Below, piece after piece: positions 7,538 to 16,649 of a stretch of 64,000 nucleotides of DNA (the stretch's first letter is position 1; every line of letters starts with the position of its first letter). Source of the DNA: Chromatiales bacterium (GTDB lineage: Bacteria; Pseudomonadota; Gammaproteobacteria; Chromatiales; Chromatiaceae). The stretch is from positions 1 to 64,000 of the forward strand of contig JANQLO010000036.1 in NCBI GenBank assembly GCA_028280505.1, given 5' to 3'. Under the pieces are notes generated by a model. The model saw nothing but the letters and a program-made list of their open reading frames with translations. It searched no databases and had not been told where the DNA came from. The position numbers and the translations under genes were made by a program.

Positions 7538-8998
7538 ATGGCTACGGATTACATCAGCTCCGACACCGCACCGCTTTATGAGGCGGCAACAGGGAATAGG
7601 AAATGCACCGAATTGCTTTGGGGCGATTCCGTTCGTGTATTGGATAACGCAGGCCAAAGGCGCAAGGTGAAAGCGCGCGGGAAAGAAGGCTATGTGAATG
7701 CCGATGACCTGGATGGCCGCGCGTTGCTCGAAGTCTATTTTATAGATGTCGGGCAGGGCGACGGTGTTCTGATCCGTACGCCAGACAATCGACATGTATT
7801 GATCGATGGTGGATACAATAGAGCAAAGCAGCCCACGGGCAAGAACGCAGCCGATTTTGTTGATTGGAAGTTCTACCGAGATTACGGCAAGCGAAAAATA
7901 AAACTTGACGCCATGATTGCCTCGCATTGCGACGCCGATCACTATGGCGGCCTCTGGGATTTACTGAACCCTGAAGAGACGGATGAACTGGACAGTCCGG
8001 AAGTCGAGGTGAAGCAGTTCTATCACGCTGGGTTGAGTTGGTGGAAATCAGCGACCGAGAGACGCTTCCTCGGTCCGAAATCCGACGGATTTCTCACGAA
8101 GCTTTTGGATGGTCGCGCCTCTGTTGCCGCCGGACTTCAATCCGGCAGAGGCGGCATCAAGCTTCAGGGAGAGTGGGCAGATTTCCTGCGTGTGGTCTAT
8201 GATCACGGGTGCCCGGTATCGCGACTCACCAGCGCGAATGACTATCTGCCGGGATTTGAGCCCGGACGAGATAAAGCGTCGATCAGGGTGCTTGCGCCAG
8301 TCGAATACGATCTCAATGGGCAACCGGCCTTGCGGTCTCTTGGTAAACATTCCCAAAATACCAACGGACACAGCATTTTAATGCGGTTGGATTACGGTCG
8401 CTCAAGAATATTGCTCACTGGTGACCTGAATAAGAAGGCACAACATCTTTTGCTACAGGAATACGAGGGACAGAGGCATGAGTTTATGTGCGATGTGGCG
8501 AAGGGCTGTCATCATGGCAGTGACGACGTGTCCTTCGAGTTTCTTCAGGCCATGGGGGCTGCCGCCACGGTGATCAGCTCGGGTGATGCGGAAGGGCATG
8601 CGCATCCCAGGCCCAACGTGGTGTCGGCCAGTGCGATTACGGGCCGCGTCGAGATCCGCGACGATGAGTTGGTCACACCGCTCGTATATTCAACGGAGAT
8701 CTCCCGCAGCGTGAATATCGGAACGCCGGTCAAGATAGGCCTGAGGGACTATGTCGATGATGAGGGCAACTCTTTGGAGATTGCCGATCTCAGGCGCGTA
8801 AAAATCGATTACGATGTCGTCAAGGCCGGGGATCTCAATCCAACCAGACACTCGCGTAGCTTATCGAGCAAAAAAATCGTGGATGGCATCATTTATGGCC
8901 TTGTGAATGTGCGCACCGACGGTAATCGGATACTCTGCGCGGTGCTCAATGAAAAGAAGAATAGCTGGGAATATCAGAGCTTCTATTCCCGCTTCTAG
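7538..8998 (+). CDS. SH3-MBL protein, ComEC-like metallo-beta-lactamase hydrolase
   Basis: The 486-residue protein begins with an SH3-like barrel (about residues 5-60; LWGDSVRVLDNAGQRRKVKA, KEGYVNADDL) followed by a metallo-beta-lactamase domain. The metal motif is H130-C-D132-A-D134-H135 (ASHCDADHYGG), the ComEC variant of HxHxDH. Other motifs are VYFIDVGQGDGVLI, the strand LLTGDLNKKAQHLL and GCHHGSDDVSFEF. ComEC-type MBL domains are hydrolases, several acting on nucleic acids or nucleotides. There is no signal peptide or membrane segment, so it is cytoplasmic. After residue about 400 lies a unique tail. It is the enzymatic centre of a four-gene cassette. Confidence 0.85.
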   Translation: MATDYISSDTAPLYEAATGNRKCTELLWGDSVRVLDNAGQRRKVKARGKEGYVNADDLDGRALLEVYFIDVGQGDGVLIRTPDNRHVLIDGGYNRAKQPTGKNAADFVDWKFYRDYGKRKIKLDAMIASHCDADHYGGLWDLLNPEETDELDSPEVEVKQFYHAGLSWWKSATERRFLGPKSDGFLTKLLDGRASVAAGLQSGRGGIKLQGEWADFLRVVYDHGCPVSRLTSANDYLPGFEPGRDKASIRVLAPVEYDLNGQPALRSLGKHSQNTNGHSILMRLDYGRSRILLTGDLNKKAQHLLLQEYEGQRHEFMCDVAKGCHHGSDDVSFEFLQAMGAAATVISSGDAEGHAHPRPNVVSASAITGRVEIRDDELVTPLVYSTEISRSVNIGTPVKIGLRDYVDDEGNSLEIADLRRVKIDYDVVKAGDLNPTRHSRSLSSKKIVDGIIYGLVNVRTDGNRILCAVLNEKKNSWEYQSFYSRF

Positions 8999-9108
8999 GA
9001 TCAGCGAAGAACCCGCAAAGGCACAGCGTTGCTGCCGCGGGAACTGATCCGGGGCATGCGGTGAACAAGCGCGACGAGACGGACAGCCACCAGACTGGAG
9101 CAGCGGCC

Positions 9109-9570
9109 ATGAGAAAGCCAAAGACTAGCAAGATCCACAGAGCAGTCACGATGCATAATCTGCACGACGTTGTGGAGGCGGGCGTGTTTACGTCCGGGCG
9201 CGTGGGAGTGCTTCGGCTAGATGTCAAAGACAAGTCGGTTGCGATAACGCCAAGCGCATTACGCTACGTCAAACACCATACGGCAAGATCTATGCAGCGC
9301 TATGCCGTGCGTGATCGCAAAAGTCGAGACTTGATTTCCGCGGCGTTAATCGCGTCGGGCATATCGGATTCCATTCGGGATGGACTGCAGATTGTCAGGG
9401 TCGATAATATCCGCAAAGGCTGGAATAACGAGTTGAGTGTCTGTCCGGGCAATACACCGCCCTATCTTTGCGCCGTCGCATCGATAGCCGCGCGAGAACA
9501 GCAGATTCAGGGCGCGGAAGGACTCACCTGGGATATCATGAGGGACATGTACTTCGAATCAGAAGCTTAG
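9109..9570 (+). CDS. Small unrecognised protein of the MBL cassette
   Basis: I chose the ATG at 9109 (153 residues, MRKPKTSKIHRAVTM) because TGGAG lies eight bases upstream; a GTG at 9061 would add 16 hydrophilic residues. Mixed alpha/beta, basic in the middle (HHTARSMQRYAVRDRKSRDL), no membrane segment, one cysteine-containing stretch (CPGNTPPYLCAVASIAA). No family recognised. It ends two bases before the next gene starts, so the two are very likely translationally coupled and their products may act together. Confidence 0.65.
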   Translation: MRKPKTSKIHRAVTMHNLHDVVEAGVFTSGRVGVLRLDVKDKSVAITPSALRYVKHHTARSMQRYAVRDRKSRDLISAALIASGISDSIRDGLQIVRVDNIRKGWNNELSVCPGNTPPYLCAVASIAAREQQIQGAEGLTWDIMRDMYFESEA

Positions 9571-9572
9571 CC

Positions 9573-10514
9573 ATGGCATCGCCTATTGGCGTCGCTGCTT
9601 TTGCCTTCAGGGATGTTGTCAAGTACATCCTGCCGACCATGTTTGCGTATGCGCTATTCGTTCCGTTTTTTCAGCAGGAAATCAATTTCGACAGTGCATT
9701 GATTGCATCGATTTTGTTGGGGTATGTCGTTACCTTATTTGTTGGAAATGTTTATAAGTGGGTCTTAGCCAAAACGAATAGAACGCTCAAAACAATGGCG
9801 AGTAAAGCCAAGAGAAACTATGCCCGGTGGGATTACCGAACTCTGACCGTCAACCTGGCGAAAGACGAGAACGACGCGCTTTACCTGACCGACAGTTATG
9901 CAACCCTTTATCTTCTGTTCAGCGCGTACTTTTTGATTTACGCACTCGTGATGGTGTGGCAGATCGTGCATTGGTATGTGCTTGTTGATGTGCCTTGTGT
10001 TTTTGAGTGGCGCACCGTTTTCTCCTGTGCTCTCGTTCCCACCGCGTTTGGAAAGGATGTCCCCGTGCCGGCCTTGCTTGCGGCTAGCGTGGTGTTGTTT
10101 TGGGTGGCGCTCAAGGCGTACTTGAAGGAGTACGAAGTACTGAACCTTGTGAATTACCCGTCTCTCGCTGAAAAGTACCACCGTAAAGGGATCCACTTGG
10201 CCCGTTCCATTTGGGGAACCGTTACCGCCCGCGCGGCAAGTGAGAATCCGGCGAAACCCTTGGCAGAGGTCTCCGTTCATTTGGTAGGGAGTAGCGGGGA
10301 CGTGCTGGCAAGTACGCGTACGGATGATGAGGGTGTGTTTACGCTCACCGGTATGCTTCCCAAATACATGAATCGGCAGCTGAGGCTCGTTCTTCCCGAT
10401 TATCCCGCCGAGCCGCCGGTCTATGTGTATTTAAGTGCGACAGATGTTCCGGAGACGCATATCGAGGTCAAGACGGTTTCTCTCGAAAACAAAGCGGAGA
10501 TTTCGGGCAGTTGA
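9573..10514 (+). CDS. Four-helix membrane protein with C-terminal beta-sandwich
   Basis: The ATG at 9573 gives 313 residues. Hydrophobic segments lie at about 14-33, 41-62, 108-132 and 166-182, with a basic cytosolic-type loop (KTMASKAKRNYARWDYR) between helices 2 and 3. From about residue 205 a soluble domain (TVTARAASENPAKPLAEVSV, VLASTRTDDEGVFTLTGMLP, RLVLPDYPAEPPVYVYLS) resembles the carboxypeptidase-regulatory/CNA-B-like beta-sandwich. The gene is coupled to the small gene before it. A membrane effector plus a hydrolase is a layout seen in defence cassettes, but that role is inference only. Confidence 0.7.
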   Translation: MASPIGVAAFAFRDVVKYILPTMFAYALFVPFFQQEINFDSALIASILLGYVVTLFVGNVYKWVLAKTNRTLKTMASKAKRNYARWDYRTLTVNLAKDENDALYLTDSYATLYLLFSAYFLIYALVMVWQIVHWYVLVDVPCVFEWRTVFSCALVPTAFGKDVPVPALLAASVVLFWVALKAYLKEYEVLNLVNYPSLAEKYHRKGIHLARSIWGTVTARAASENPAKPLAEVSVHLVGSSGDVLASTRTDDEGVFTLTGMLPKYMNRQLRLVLPDYPAEPPVYVYLSATDVPETHIEVKTVSLENKAEISGS

Positions 10515-10982
10515 TGTCGTCTTGCCGGTGACGTCGGCAACTGGGGAGTGACGAAGCGGTTTTTGGCTTAGCTTACACTCGAAAGTTTGCTCGGATTCAT
10601 GGGCAACATCGGATCCCCCGGTCTGATGAGCGGGATTTGCCCGGTTGTTACCGCTCGTGGTGTGCGGCCAGTTTGTGTTGGACGTTGGAGGAAGGGGGAG
10701 CGAAACGAGTCTCGCGGCATCGTATGCCCAGCACCCTTGGGCAAAGGGTATTGATACCTAAGACACTCATCATCTAGAACTAGGCGCCGCTGTACAGACG
10801 CCTGTGGTGTTGTGCGCGGTGAAGGGCAAATGAAGTCGGTTTACCGACTTGCAAGTTAAGAACCGACGGTTTGGAGAGCAATTTTTAAGCTGTGTAACCA
10901 TAGCGGCCTTGGGTCGCTTTTTCGTTAGTGGGGCGTGTCCGGTTCGTCTGATTCGATTGCACGAAGGTCGAACAAGGTCCCT
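10515..10982. other. Gap after the MBL cassette
   Basis: No convincing gene. It holds a perfect 7-bp hairpin AAGTCGG-TTTA-CCGACTT at 10833-10850 without a T-tract and the terminator at 10903-10922. The segment probably marks the right border of the accessory region, since pyrC-type core genes follow on the opposite strand. Confidence 0.5.
10903..10922 (+). terminator. Rho-independent terminator
   Basis: GCGGCC (10903-10908), loop TTG, GGTCGC (10912-10917; one G-T pair), then TTTTT (10918-10922). It faces rightward about 390 bp after the membrane gene, closing the cassette transcript or a short unseen RNA. Confidence 0.55.
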
Positions 10983-11834
10983 TCACGGATTGCATAACGG
11001 ACAGTTCTGCGGAGGGGCGTTTTGCAGGCCGTCGCGGCGCGATCTCTCCTCACGATGATCGCATACCGTGCACCCGAAGATCTCGTGGCGTACCATCTGC
11101 GTTGGCGTGCCGCACCAACTGCATGGCAGTCCGCTGGTGGTCACCGTCTGCCCCCACCCCGGCGCCGAACAAGACGGACATGGTGTCGCCAGCCGCCGTG
11201 CAAGCTTGAAGGCCAACCGACGGATGGAACGCATGCGCGTGGGATTCAGATGGGCGCGCATATCGGTCTCGACCCACGCAACGCCGTCATCGGAACGGGC
11301 GGTCGCCTCGGCCATCGCTGCCTTCAAGTCGGCGGCAGTGGTCACGCCTTTCGCAATCGGCTTGCCGGGACCGTTCCGGTTCGTTCGTACGATCAGCGCA
11401 TGGGTGGGAAAACCTGCTTGGGGGAGCCAGTCGGCGAGTTCGTCGATGTTGCGAGCCTCGCAGTGACCATAGTTGGTTTTCTCACATATGAAGCTCTCGG
11501 TCAGGACGAAACCCCGTTCGTCATCGACGAAGGTCATGAGTTCCACACCGGCCGGGATGAAGGGTATGAACGGATGCGGGCCGAAACTGCCCTCGTTGGC
11601 AAGCCCAAAGGGCAGCTTTGTGATCTTCATGCCCAGCCGGGCCTTGCGTTCGCAGATCTCCAGGGGCGTGCCCTCGCGTGGGATCTCGCCTGTAAACGTG
11701 CCCAGGGCATCCGTATCGAGACCGGCCGGTACCAGCACCTCCAGGCCGAGCGCGAAGCGGAACGGGCGTGCGATCGCCTGTTCCTTCGCATGCTTGGTCG
11801 CCAGGCTGACGGTACGCTCACCGTAAGCGGTCAT
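10983..11834 (-). CDS. DUF6671-like protein with C-terminal zinc ribbon
   Basis: The start at 11834 (MTAYGERTVSLATKHAKEQA) overlaps the end of pyrC by 17 bp and gives 283 residues; longer in-frame starts would read through pyrC in a basic, non-protein-like frame. The N-terminal domain (TVSLATKHAKEQAIARPF, FGPHPFIPFIPAGVELMTFV, HALIVRTN) matches, from memory, the uncharacterised DUF6671 family. The tail has paired cysteines (CPSCSAPGW, PCSWCGTPT, CTVCDH, CPLC), probably one or two zinc ribbons. It is translationally linked to pyrC, but no role in pyrimidine synthesis is known. Confidence 0.7.
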   Translation of the reverse strand: MTAYGERTVSLATKHAKEQAIARPFRFALGLEVLVPAGLDTDALGTFTGEIPREGTPLEICERKARLGMKITKLPFGLANEGSFGPHPFIPFIPAGVELMTFVDDERGFVLTESFICEKTNYGHCEARNIDELADWLPQAGFPTHALIVRTNRNGPGKPIAKGVTTAADLKAAMAEATARSDDGVAWVETDMRAHLNPTRMRSIRRLAFKLARRLATPCPSCSAPGWGQTVTTSGLPCSWCGTPTQMVRHEIFGCTVCDHREERSRRDGLQNAPPQNCPLCNP

Positions 11835-12933
11835 CGTCCGGGGTCTGATCGGTACGGTCGGCAAAACGCCACGCCAGCGTTTCGCTCGCGTGGAACGGAA
11901 CGACGTGCACATTGTCATCGCCCATGAGTTCGGGCACGTCCTGCGGTTCCCGGCGTAGCGTGACCGTTCCCTTGTTGAGAGGAAGGCCATAGAAGCGCGG
12001 ACCGAACTCCGATGCGAACGCCTCGAGTCGCCCAAGCGCGCCTTCCTCCGCGAACGTCTGGGCATAGCTTTCGAGCGCCGTCGGCGCGCTGAAAATGCCG
12101 GCGCAGCCGCAGGCGCTTTCCTTTTCGTGTTTCTGATGGGGTGCCGAGTCGGTTCCGAGAAAGAACCTGGGATGGCCGGATGTCGCCGCCTTGCGCAGTG
12201 CCTCCTTGTGGCGGCGGCGTTTGGCGACAGGCAGGCAGTAGGCGTGCGGGCGCAGCCCGCCCTCGAACATGGCGCTGCGGTCGACCCGCAGATGGTGTGC
12301 CGTAATCGTTGCCGCCAGATTCGATCCCGCCGCCTCGACGAAGCCCACCGAGTCTTCGGTGGTAATGTGCTCCAACACCACTTTGAGGCCGGGGAACGCC
12401 GCGAGCACCGGTGTCAGAACTTTCTCGAGGAACACGGCCTCGCGGTCGAAGATATCGATATCCGGCGACACCACTTCCCCATGCACCAGCAGCGGCATGC
12501 CGATGGTCTGCAGGCGCTCCAGTACGGGCCAGATTTTGCGCACAGACGTGACGCCGGCCGCCGAATGGGTTGTGGCGCCCGCCGGATAGAGTTTGCATGC
12601 CGTGAAGACCCCGTTCCTAAAGCCCTTCGCAATTTCTTCCCGATCGATCTCGTCGGTCAGGTAGGCGGTCATCAGCGGTGTGAAGCGCCGATTTTCGGGC
12701 AATGCATCCAGAATGCGCGTTCGATACGCTTCGGCCGCGGCGACCGTCGTCACCGGCGGAACCAGGTTCGGCATCACGATGGCGCGCGCGAACTGCCGTG
12801 CCGTGTAATCGGCGGCGAATGCCAACATGGGGCCGTCGCGGAGATGGACATGCCAATCGTCCGGCTCGCGCAGAGTCAAAACGTCATCGTCGTCGTGAGA
12901 CAGCGTTTGGCTGTCATTGTCTTGAAGGCTCAC
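11818..12933 (-). CDS. pyrC: Dihydroorotase, class II
   Basis: The 371-residue protein catalyses reversible cyclisation of N-carbamoyl-aspartate to dihydroorotate, the third step of pyrimidine synthesis. All metal and catalytic positions of the zinc amidohydrolase are visible: H28-x-H30 (DWHVHLRDG), the carboxylated lysine K114 (TACKLYPAGA), H151 (LLVHGE), H189 (VLEHITT) and D262 (GTDSAPH). The length is slightly above the usual 345 because of an acidic N-terminal extension (LSHDDDD). It is transcribed leftward with the DUF6671-like gene overlapping its end. Confidence 0.97.
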   Translation of the reverse strand: MSLQDNDSQTLSHDDDDVLTLREPDDWHVHLRDGPMLAFAADYTARQFARAIVMPNLVPPVTTVAAAEAYRTRILDALPENRRFTPLMTAYLTDEIDREEIAKGFRNGVFTACKLYPAGATTHSAAGVTSVRKIWPVLERLQTIGMPLLVHGEVVSPDIDIFDREAVFLEKVLTPVLAAFPGLKVVLEHITTEDSVGFVEAAGSNLAATITAHHLRVDRSAMFEGGLRPHAYCLPVAKRRRHKEALRKAATSGHPRFFLGTDSAPHQKHEKESACGCAGIFSAPTALESYAQTFAEEGALGRLEAFASEFGPRFYGLPLNKGTVTLRREPQDVPELMGDDNVHVVPFHASETLAWRFADRTDQTPDDDRLR

Positions 12934-13475
12934 TTGATTTCTTTCTCCCGATACTCAGCCGCATATGGCGATACCATGTCAAACGCGTAACGACAGCGAT
13001 CGATCAACCAACGCGTTGCGCCATGCTCCGGCATGTCAATCGGTCACCTGCCGGCGGTTTGATACTTCTTGCCGATGCATTTCGTAACGACTTCGATTTG
13101 CCGACCAGCCTTTCTCCGGAATTTGTGAAATTGTCAGCGCCAGTCCGTCTATCCGTGTCGACGAGCATGAGATGAACACGTCGGGACAACATGTTCCCAT
13201 AAAGCTTGGCAAAAAATCCGTACGGTTTTTATCGCCCGTTGATCGGAAATCACAGTATTTGCATGGCGCGCGTTGGCCGGCAGTAAAGGCTCGGGCACAC
13301 GCACACAGACGACGACTATCCGCGGCCGATACGCAAAAACAAGCATCACGGCAACGCCGGATCGCGAAAGCCTGATACGCCTTTTTGCGTTGAGGTCACC
13401 GGCACATCGATCCGGTGATGCACGTGACGAGTCAGCGCACTGTGGTAAATAACATTGTGATCTGGTAAGACGGGG
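12934..13475. other. Gap between pyrC and the GGDEF-EAL gene
   Basis: No convincing gene on either strand. A perfect 7-bp inverted repeat TCACCGG-N9-CCGGTGA lies at 13396-13418, with no T-tract. The leftward promoter of pyrC must lie near 12940-13050, but no clear consensus pair is visible. Confidence 0.4.
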
Positions 13476-13494
13476 CGTTGCTACAGTAGCAACG
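13476..13494. promoter_or_regulatory. Perfect 19-bp palindrome upstream of the c-di-GMP enzyme
   Basis: CGTTGCTAC-A-GTAGCAACG has nine-base arms around one base. The loop is too short for an RNA hairpin, so a protein operator is more likely. Its centre lies 60 bp upstream of the GGDEF-EAL start codon (13545). No adjacent regulator gene offers itself as the binder. Confidence 0.55.
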
Positions 13495-13544
13495 TCAATT
13501 CGCACAAACCAGGTTGCCAGTAATCCGGTGTACAAGGGACTGGG

Positions 13545-15560
13545 ATGAGGAAAAAAACAGAATTAACCTCTTTATCGATTCTTTTCTTTGTATTGGTGGC
13601 CATACTGTTGGCCACGATAGCCTGGGGACATATTGAACAGCGTTATCTGTTGCGAAGAATTGAGTTCGCCCATTCGCAACTGGAAGCGTTGTTCGAAGTG
13701 GCTGCGTACGCAAATAAACACCTGAAGGAGATTTCGAATCATCTGTTGCACGACCATGAGGAGAAGATGCTTGATGTAGAGAGAACCGGCAGTAAGCTCA
13801 AGACGCTACTCGATACTTTTGATCGATTGAGTGTGCAGGAAATCGATTTTGTCAGAAGTGAGGAAACGGAGCAGGAAACGAAAGAAAGGCAGGTCATAGC
13901 CGATCTGAAAGCGTTGAGTTCGCTTATAGACAATAAAATAGTCTTGCTTGCCAGGCTTGAAAATGAAGGGAATGAAGTACAAACGAAAAGGCAAGTGATC
14001 GAGGCCATAGGGAAATTATATGAAGAAGAGTTTATTCCCCTGGTCGAAGCGCAAATAGATGATGAGCGCATGGAAGTCGAAAATGCGCGTGCAGCTGCCG
14101 CACGCGAACCCGTTTTCATTATTACGCTGTCTGCCGTTGTTGCATTGTTGAGCGGCTTTGTTTCTTTTTTGGCAGTGCACCTCATTACGAAACGCCTGTC
14201 ATGGCAGTTGGCCGAAGAGGAGATCACCTACCAGGCATTGCACGATGATCTCACCAAGCTGCCAAACCGGAGAATGTTCGAACAGGCGTTGGATCACACC
14301 ATCGATAGAGTGCGTCTCGTTGACGGAGAGGTGGCGGTTTTGTTCATCGATCTGGACGAGTTTAAGCTCATTAACGACACTTTCGGGCACGCTTCCGGCG
14401 ACGAATTGCTGCGCAAGGCTGCGAAGAGGATCAAGAGTGCGACACGCAACAGCGATTTGGTAGTGCGACAGGGGGGAGATGAGTTCATTGTCCTTGCGTC
14501 GAGATACGGAAGCCGAATTGACGATCAAAAGGTAGAGAAAGACGCCGGTATCATTGCGAATAGAATATTGAAGAAGCTGCAGAAGCCTTTTCAGATAAAC
14601 AAGCGGGAAGCGTATGTCTCAGCGAGTATAGGTATCAGTATTTTGCCGAATGACGCTGATGATGCGGCGCAGCTGATTCAGCATGCGGATAGTGCCATGT
14701 ACCGGGCCAAAGAGTTGGGGCGCGGAAACTATCAATACTTCTCCACGGAATTATCGGTACGGCATAAAAAAAGACTGGCGCTGGCAACGATGTTGCACAA
14801 GGCGGTTGATCAACAGGAGTTCGTTCTCAATTATCAGCCCATTATCGATTTGTCGACGGGCCGGATGATCGGCACCGAAGCACTGATTCGTTGGGAACAC
14901 GAAAAAGGGCATTTGATATCACCAGCGGATTTTCTGCCGGTGGCAGAAGACACGGGACTCATCCTGGCGATTGGAGAATGGGTGATATGGGAGGCCTGTC
15001 GCCAACTCCGGGAATGGTCCGACGAGGGGATATCGTTGGTGGTTGCCGTGAATTTGTCGGCACGTCAAATGTGGCATGGGGATATTGCCAGGAGAGTGCT
15101 GGATATCATTAAAGAAGTGGGCGTATCGAAGGACAAGCTCGAGTTTGAGATTACCGAATCGGCCATGGTTGTCGATCCTGAACGTATGGAAAGTACGCTG
15201 CGTCACTTTGACGAGAGCGATATCAGGATATCTCTGGATGATTTCGGCACGGGTTATTCGTCGTTGTCGCGGCTGAAGCTCTTGCCATTCAGTAAACTCA
15301 AGATTGACAAGTCGTTTGTCGACGGTATTCCCACAGACGAAAACGATATGGCGATAGTATCCGCGACGGTGCAGATGGCAAGAAGTCTTAACATCACTAC
15401 CTTGGCCGAGGGAATCGAGACAGAAGAGCAGTGGCGTAGTTTAAGGAAGCTCGGTTGTAATTACGGCCAAGGTTATTGTTTTAGCAAGCCGGTCGGTCCG
15501 TCGGAAATCAGAAAACTGTATGAACGCGGTGGCCGATGGACCCTTCGCGAGGGTGAATAG
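13545..15560 (+). CDS. Membrane sensor with GGDEF and EAL domains (c-di-GMP turnover)
   Basis: The 671-residue protein has a membrane helix at about residues 7-27 and another near 185-207, bracketing a periplasmic helical sensor of about 155 residues. The GGDEF domain follows (DDLTKLPNRRMFEQAL; RQGGDEF near 309-313), then an EAL domain (GTEALIRWEH near 442; DDFGTGYSSLSR near 565). Both signature motifs are intact, so either diguanylate cyclase or phosphodiesterase activity is possible. It lies at the edge of the exopolysaccharide region and on the same chromosome segment as a c-di-GMP riboswitch (44.7 kb), suggesting local control of surface functions. Confidence 0.95.
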   Translation: MRKKTELTSLSILFFVLVAILLATIAWGHIEQRYLLRRIEFAHSQLEALFEVAAYANKHLKEISNHLLHDHEEKMLDVERTGSKLKTLLDTFDRLSVQEIDFVRSEETEQETKERQVIADLKALSSLIDNKIVLLARLENEGNEVQTKRQVIEAIGKLYEEEFIPLVEAQIDDERMEVENARAAAAREPVFIITLSAVVALLSGFVSFLAVHLITKRLSWQLAEEEITYQALHDDLTKLPNRRMFEQALDHTIDRVRLVDGEVAVLFIDLDEFKLINDTFGHASGDELLRKAAKRIKSATRNSDLVVRQGGDEFIVLASRYGSRIDDQKVEKDAGIIANRILKKLQKPFQINKREAYVSASIGISILPNDADDAAQLIQHADSAMYRAKELGRGNYQYFSTELSVRHKKRLALATMLHKAVDQQEFVLNYQPIIDLSTGRMIGTEALIRWEHEKGHLISPADFLPVAEDTGLILAIGEWVIWEACRQLREWSDEGISLVVAVNLSARQMWHGDIARRVLDIIKEVGVSKDKLEFEITESAMVVDPERMESTLRHFDESDIRISLDDFGTGYSSLSRLKLLPFSKLKIDKSFVDGIPTDENDMAIVSATVQMARSLNITTLAEGIETEEQWRSLRKLGCNYGQGYCFSKPVGPSEIRKLYERGGRWTLREGE

Positions 15561-15890
15561 CGCACGACGACGATTCGCTCAGGCTCAATCGCATGGGTTC
15601 CCGGTGCGTCATGGACCGAGAGCGGCCGAGTGGAACGACAAGCTCAAGCCAATAGCTAGGCTTTGGGCGGTGTACGGGATCGTTCGCAAGTGGGATCTTT
15701 CACTTCGAAGAATGGGATCGCAACGTCTCTGTGGTTTCGATGGTGGTCTCAGCGAAGGTTTCCATTCCCTTGAGCTCGGCAGCCGTGTAGGCATTTTCCT
15801 ACAGGTATTTCGGCTAAGAATTCGGCCGCAGATGCCACTATAAAAAACAGCGCAAGGACGCAAGCCCGTGCTAAGGATGTCAGGCGCAGG
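15561..15890. other. Gap after the GGDEF-EAL gene
   Basis: No gene seen. Its last part (15851-15890) contains CAGCGCAAGGACGCAAGCCC and GTGCTAAGGATG, faintly like part of a c-di-GMP-I aptamer, directly before the terminator at 15891. The match lacks the first stem-loop, so I do not call a riboswitch. Confidence 0.35.
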
Positions 15891-15917
15891 ACGCCCCGCA
15901 AGGAAGCGGGGCGTTTT
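15891..15917 (+). terminator. Strong intrinsic terminator
   Basis: ACGCCCCGC (15891-15899), loop AAGGAA, GCGGGGCGT (15906-15914), followed by TTTT (15914-15917). A nine-base, GC-rich stem. It ends the GGDEF-EAL transcript before the convergent PEP-CTERM gene and could serve both strands weakly. Confidence 0.75.
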
Positions 15918-15929
15918 CATTTGTGCGTC

Positions 15930-16619
15930 CTAGGCGCTACGGTGTCGCTTACGCTTGGCGTATCCCATGCCGGCAATACTGACGCCGAGCAATGCGAGCG
16001 TTGCGGGGGCGGGAACCGCTTCACCATTCACTTCGAATCTTACCGGACTGATACCCCCTTCGCGCCAAAGGCGACTTGTCGAAGAGCGAAAGAAATAGGT
16101 GGGTGATCCGATGTTGACCGATCCGGTTAAAGGCGCGTCGGGCATGTACCCACCACCGTTGGCACCAAAGAACGACCCGCCGCCCAAAACGATAGCGTAT
16201 GCACCCGGGTCAAGCGCCACCGAGCCGCCGATGAGGTCCCCAACAACCCGGTCCGTGGAGAACATCGATCTTGGGTCGAGGATGGCGTGCGCGAGTGAAA
16301 ACCCGGCCGGATCCGTAGCCGATCCAGGATCCGGGAAAGCCGTCATGGCGTCGGCGAGCGTAAAAATGGCCCCCCAGATTGTGCCGCTGCCCGCAAGATG
16401 ACCGCCAATCGAATCCACCCGGGTTGTTACTGACAACTCAAAGCGCGACCCGATGAAGTTAACAGCGCTTAACGAGTATCCTGCGCTGTGGCCTGTGCGA
16501 CCGAGGGTTGCGGATTCGTAGACGACGGCGGATTGTGCGGTGAATACAGAAAAGAGGAGGACGCCTGAAACCAGGACTTTTTCCAGATGCCTTAACTTCA
16601 CAACTCGATTACCTTCCAT
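15930..16619 (-). CDS. PEP-CTERM sorting-signal protein
   Basis: The 229-residue exported protein has a signal peptide (VLVSGVLLFSVFTAQSA), a low-complexity beta-rich secreted body of unknown function, and a C-terminal PEP-CTERM tripartite signal: VPAPATLALLGVSIAGMGYA then the basic tail KRKRHRSA. An exosortase would cleave near the proline motif, leaving the body at the surface. The motif here is VPAPA, unlike the VPLPA of the two other sorting substrates in the window. A sigma-54-like site lies upstream (16650-16665). Confidence 0.88.
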   Translation of the reverse strand: MEGNRVVKLRHLEKVLVSGVLLFSVFTAQSAVVYESATLGRTGHSAGYSLSAVNFIGSRFELSVTTRVDSIGGHLAGSGTIWGAIFTLADAMTAFPDPGSATDPAGFSLAHAILDPRSMFSTDRVVGDLIGGSVALDPGAYAIVLGGGSFFGANGGGYMPDAPLTGSVNIGSPTYFFRSSTSRLWREGGISPVRFEVNGEAVPAPATLALLGVSIAGMGYAKRKRHRSA

Positions 16620-16649
16620 AGTGATACATCAATCTTCCAATGTTCGCTA

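Noticed and set aside
11022..11927. Plus-strand frame of 301 codons over the DUF6671-like gene
   Set aside because: The minus strand has a cysteine-rich zinc ribbon and translational coupling to pyrC; the plus product is R/G/A-rich noise.
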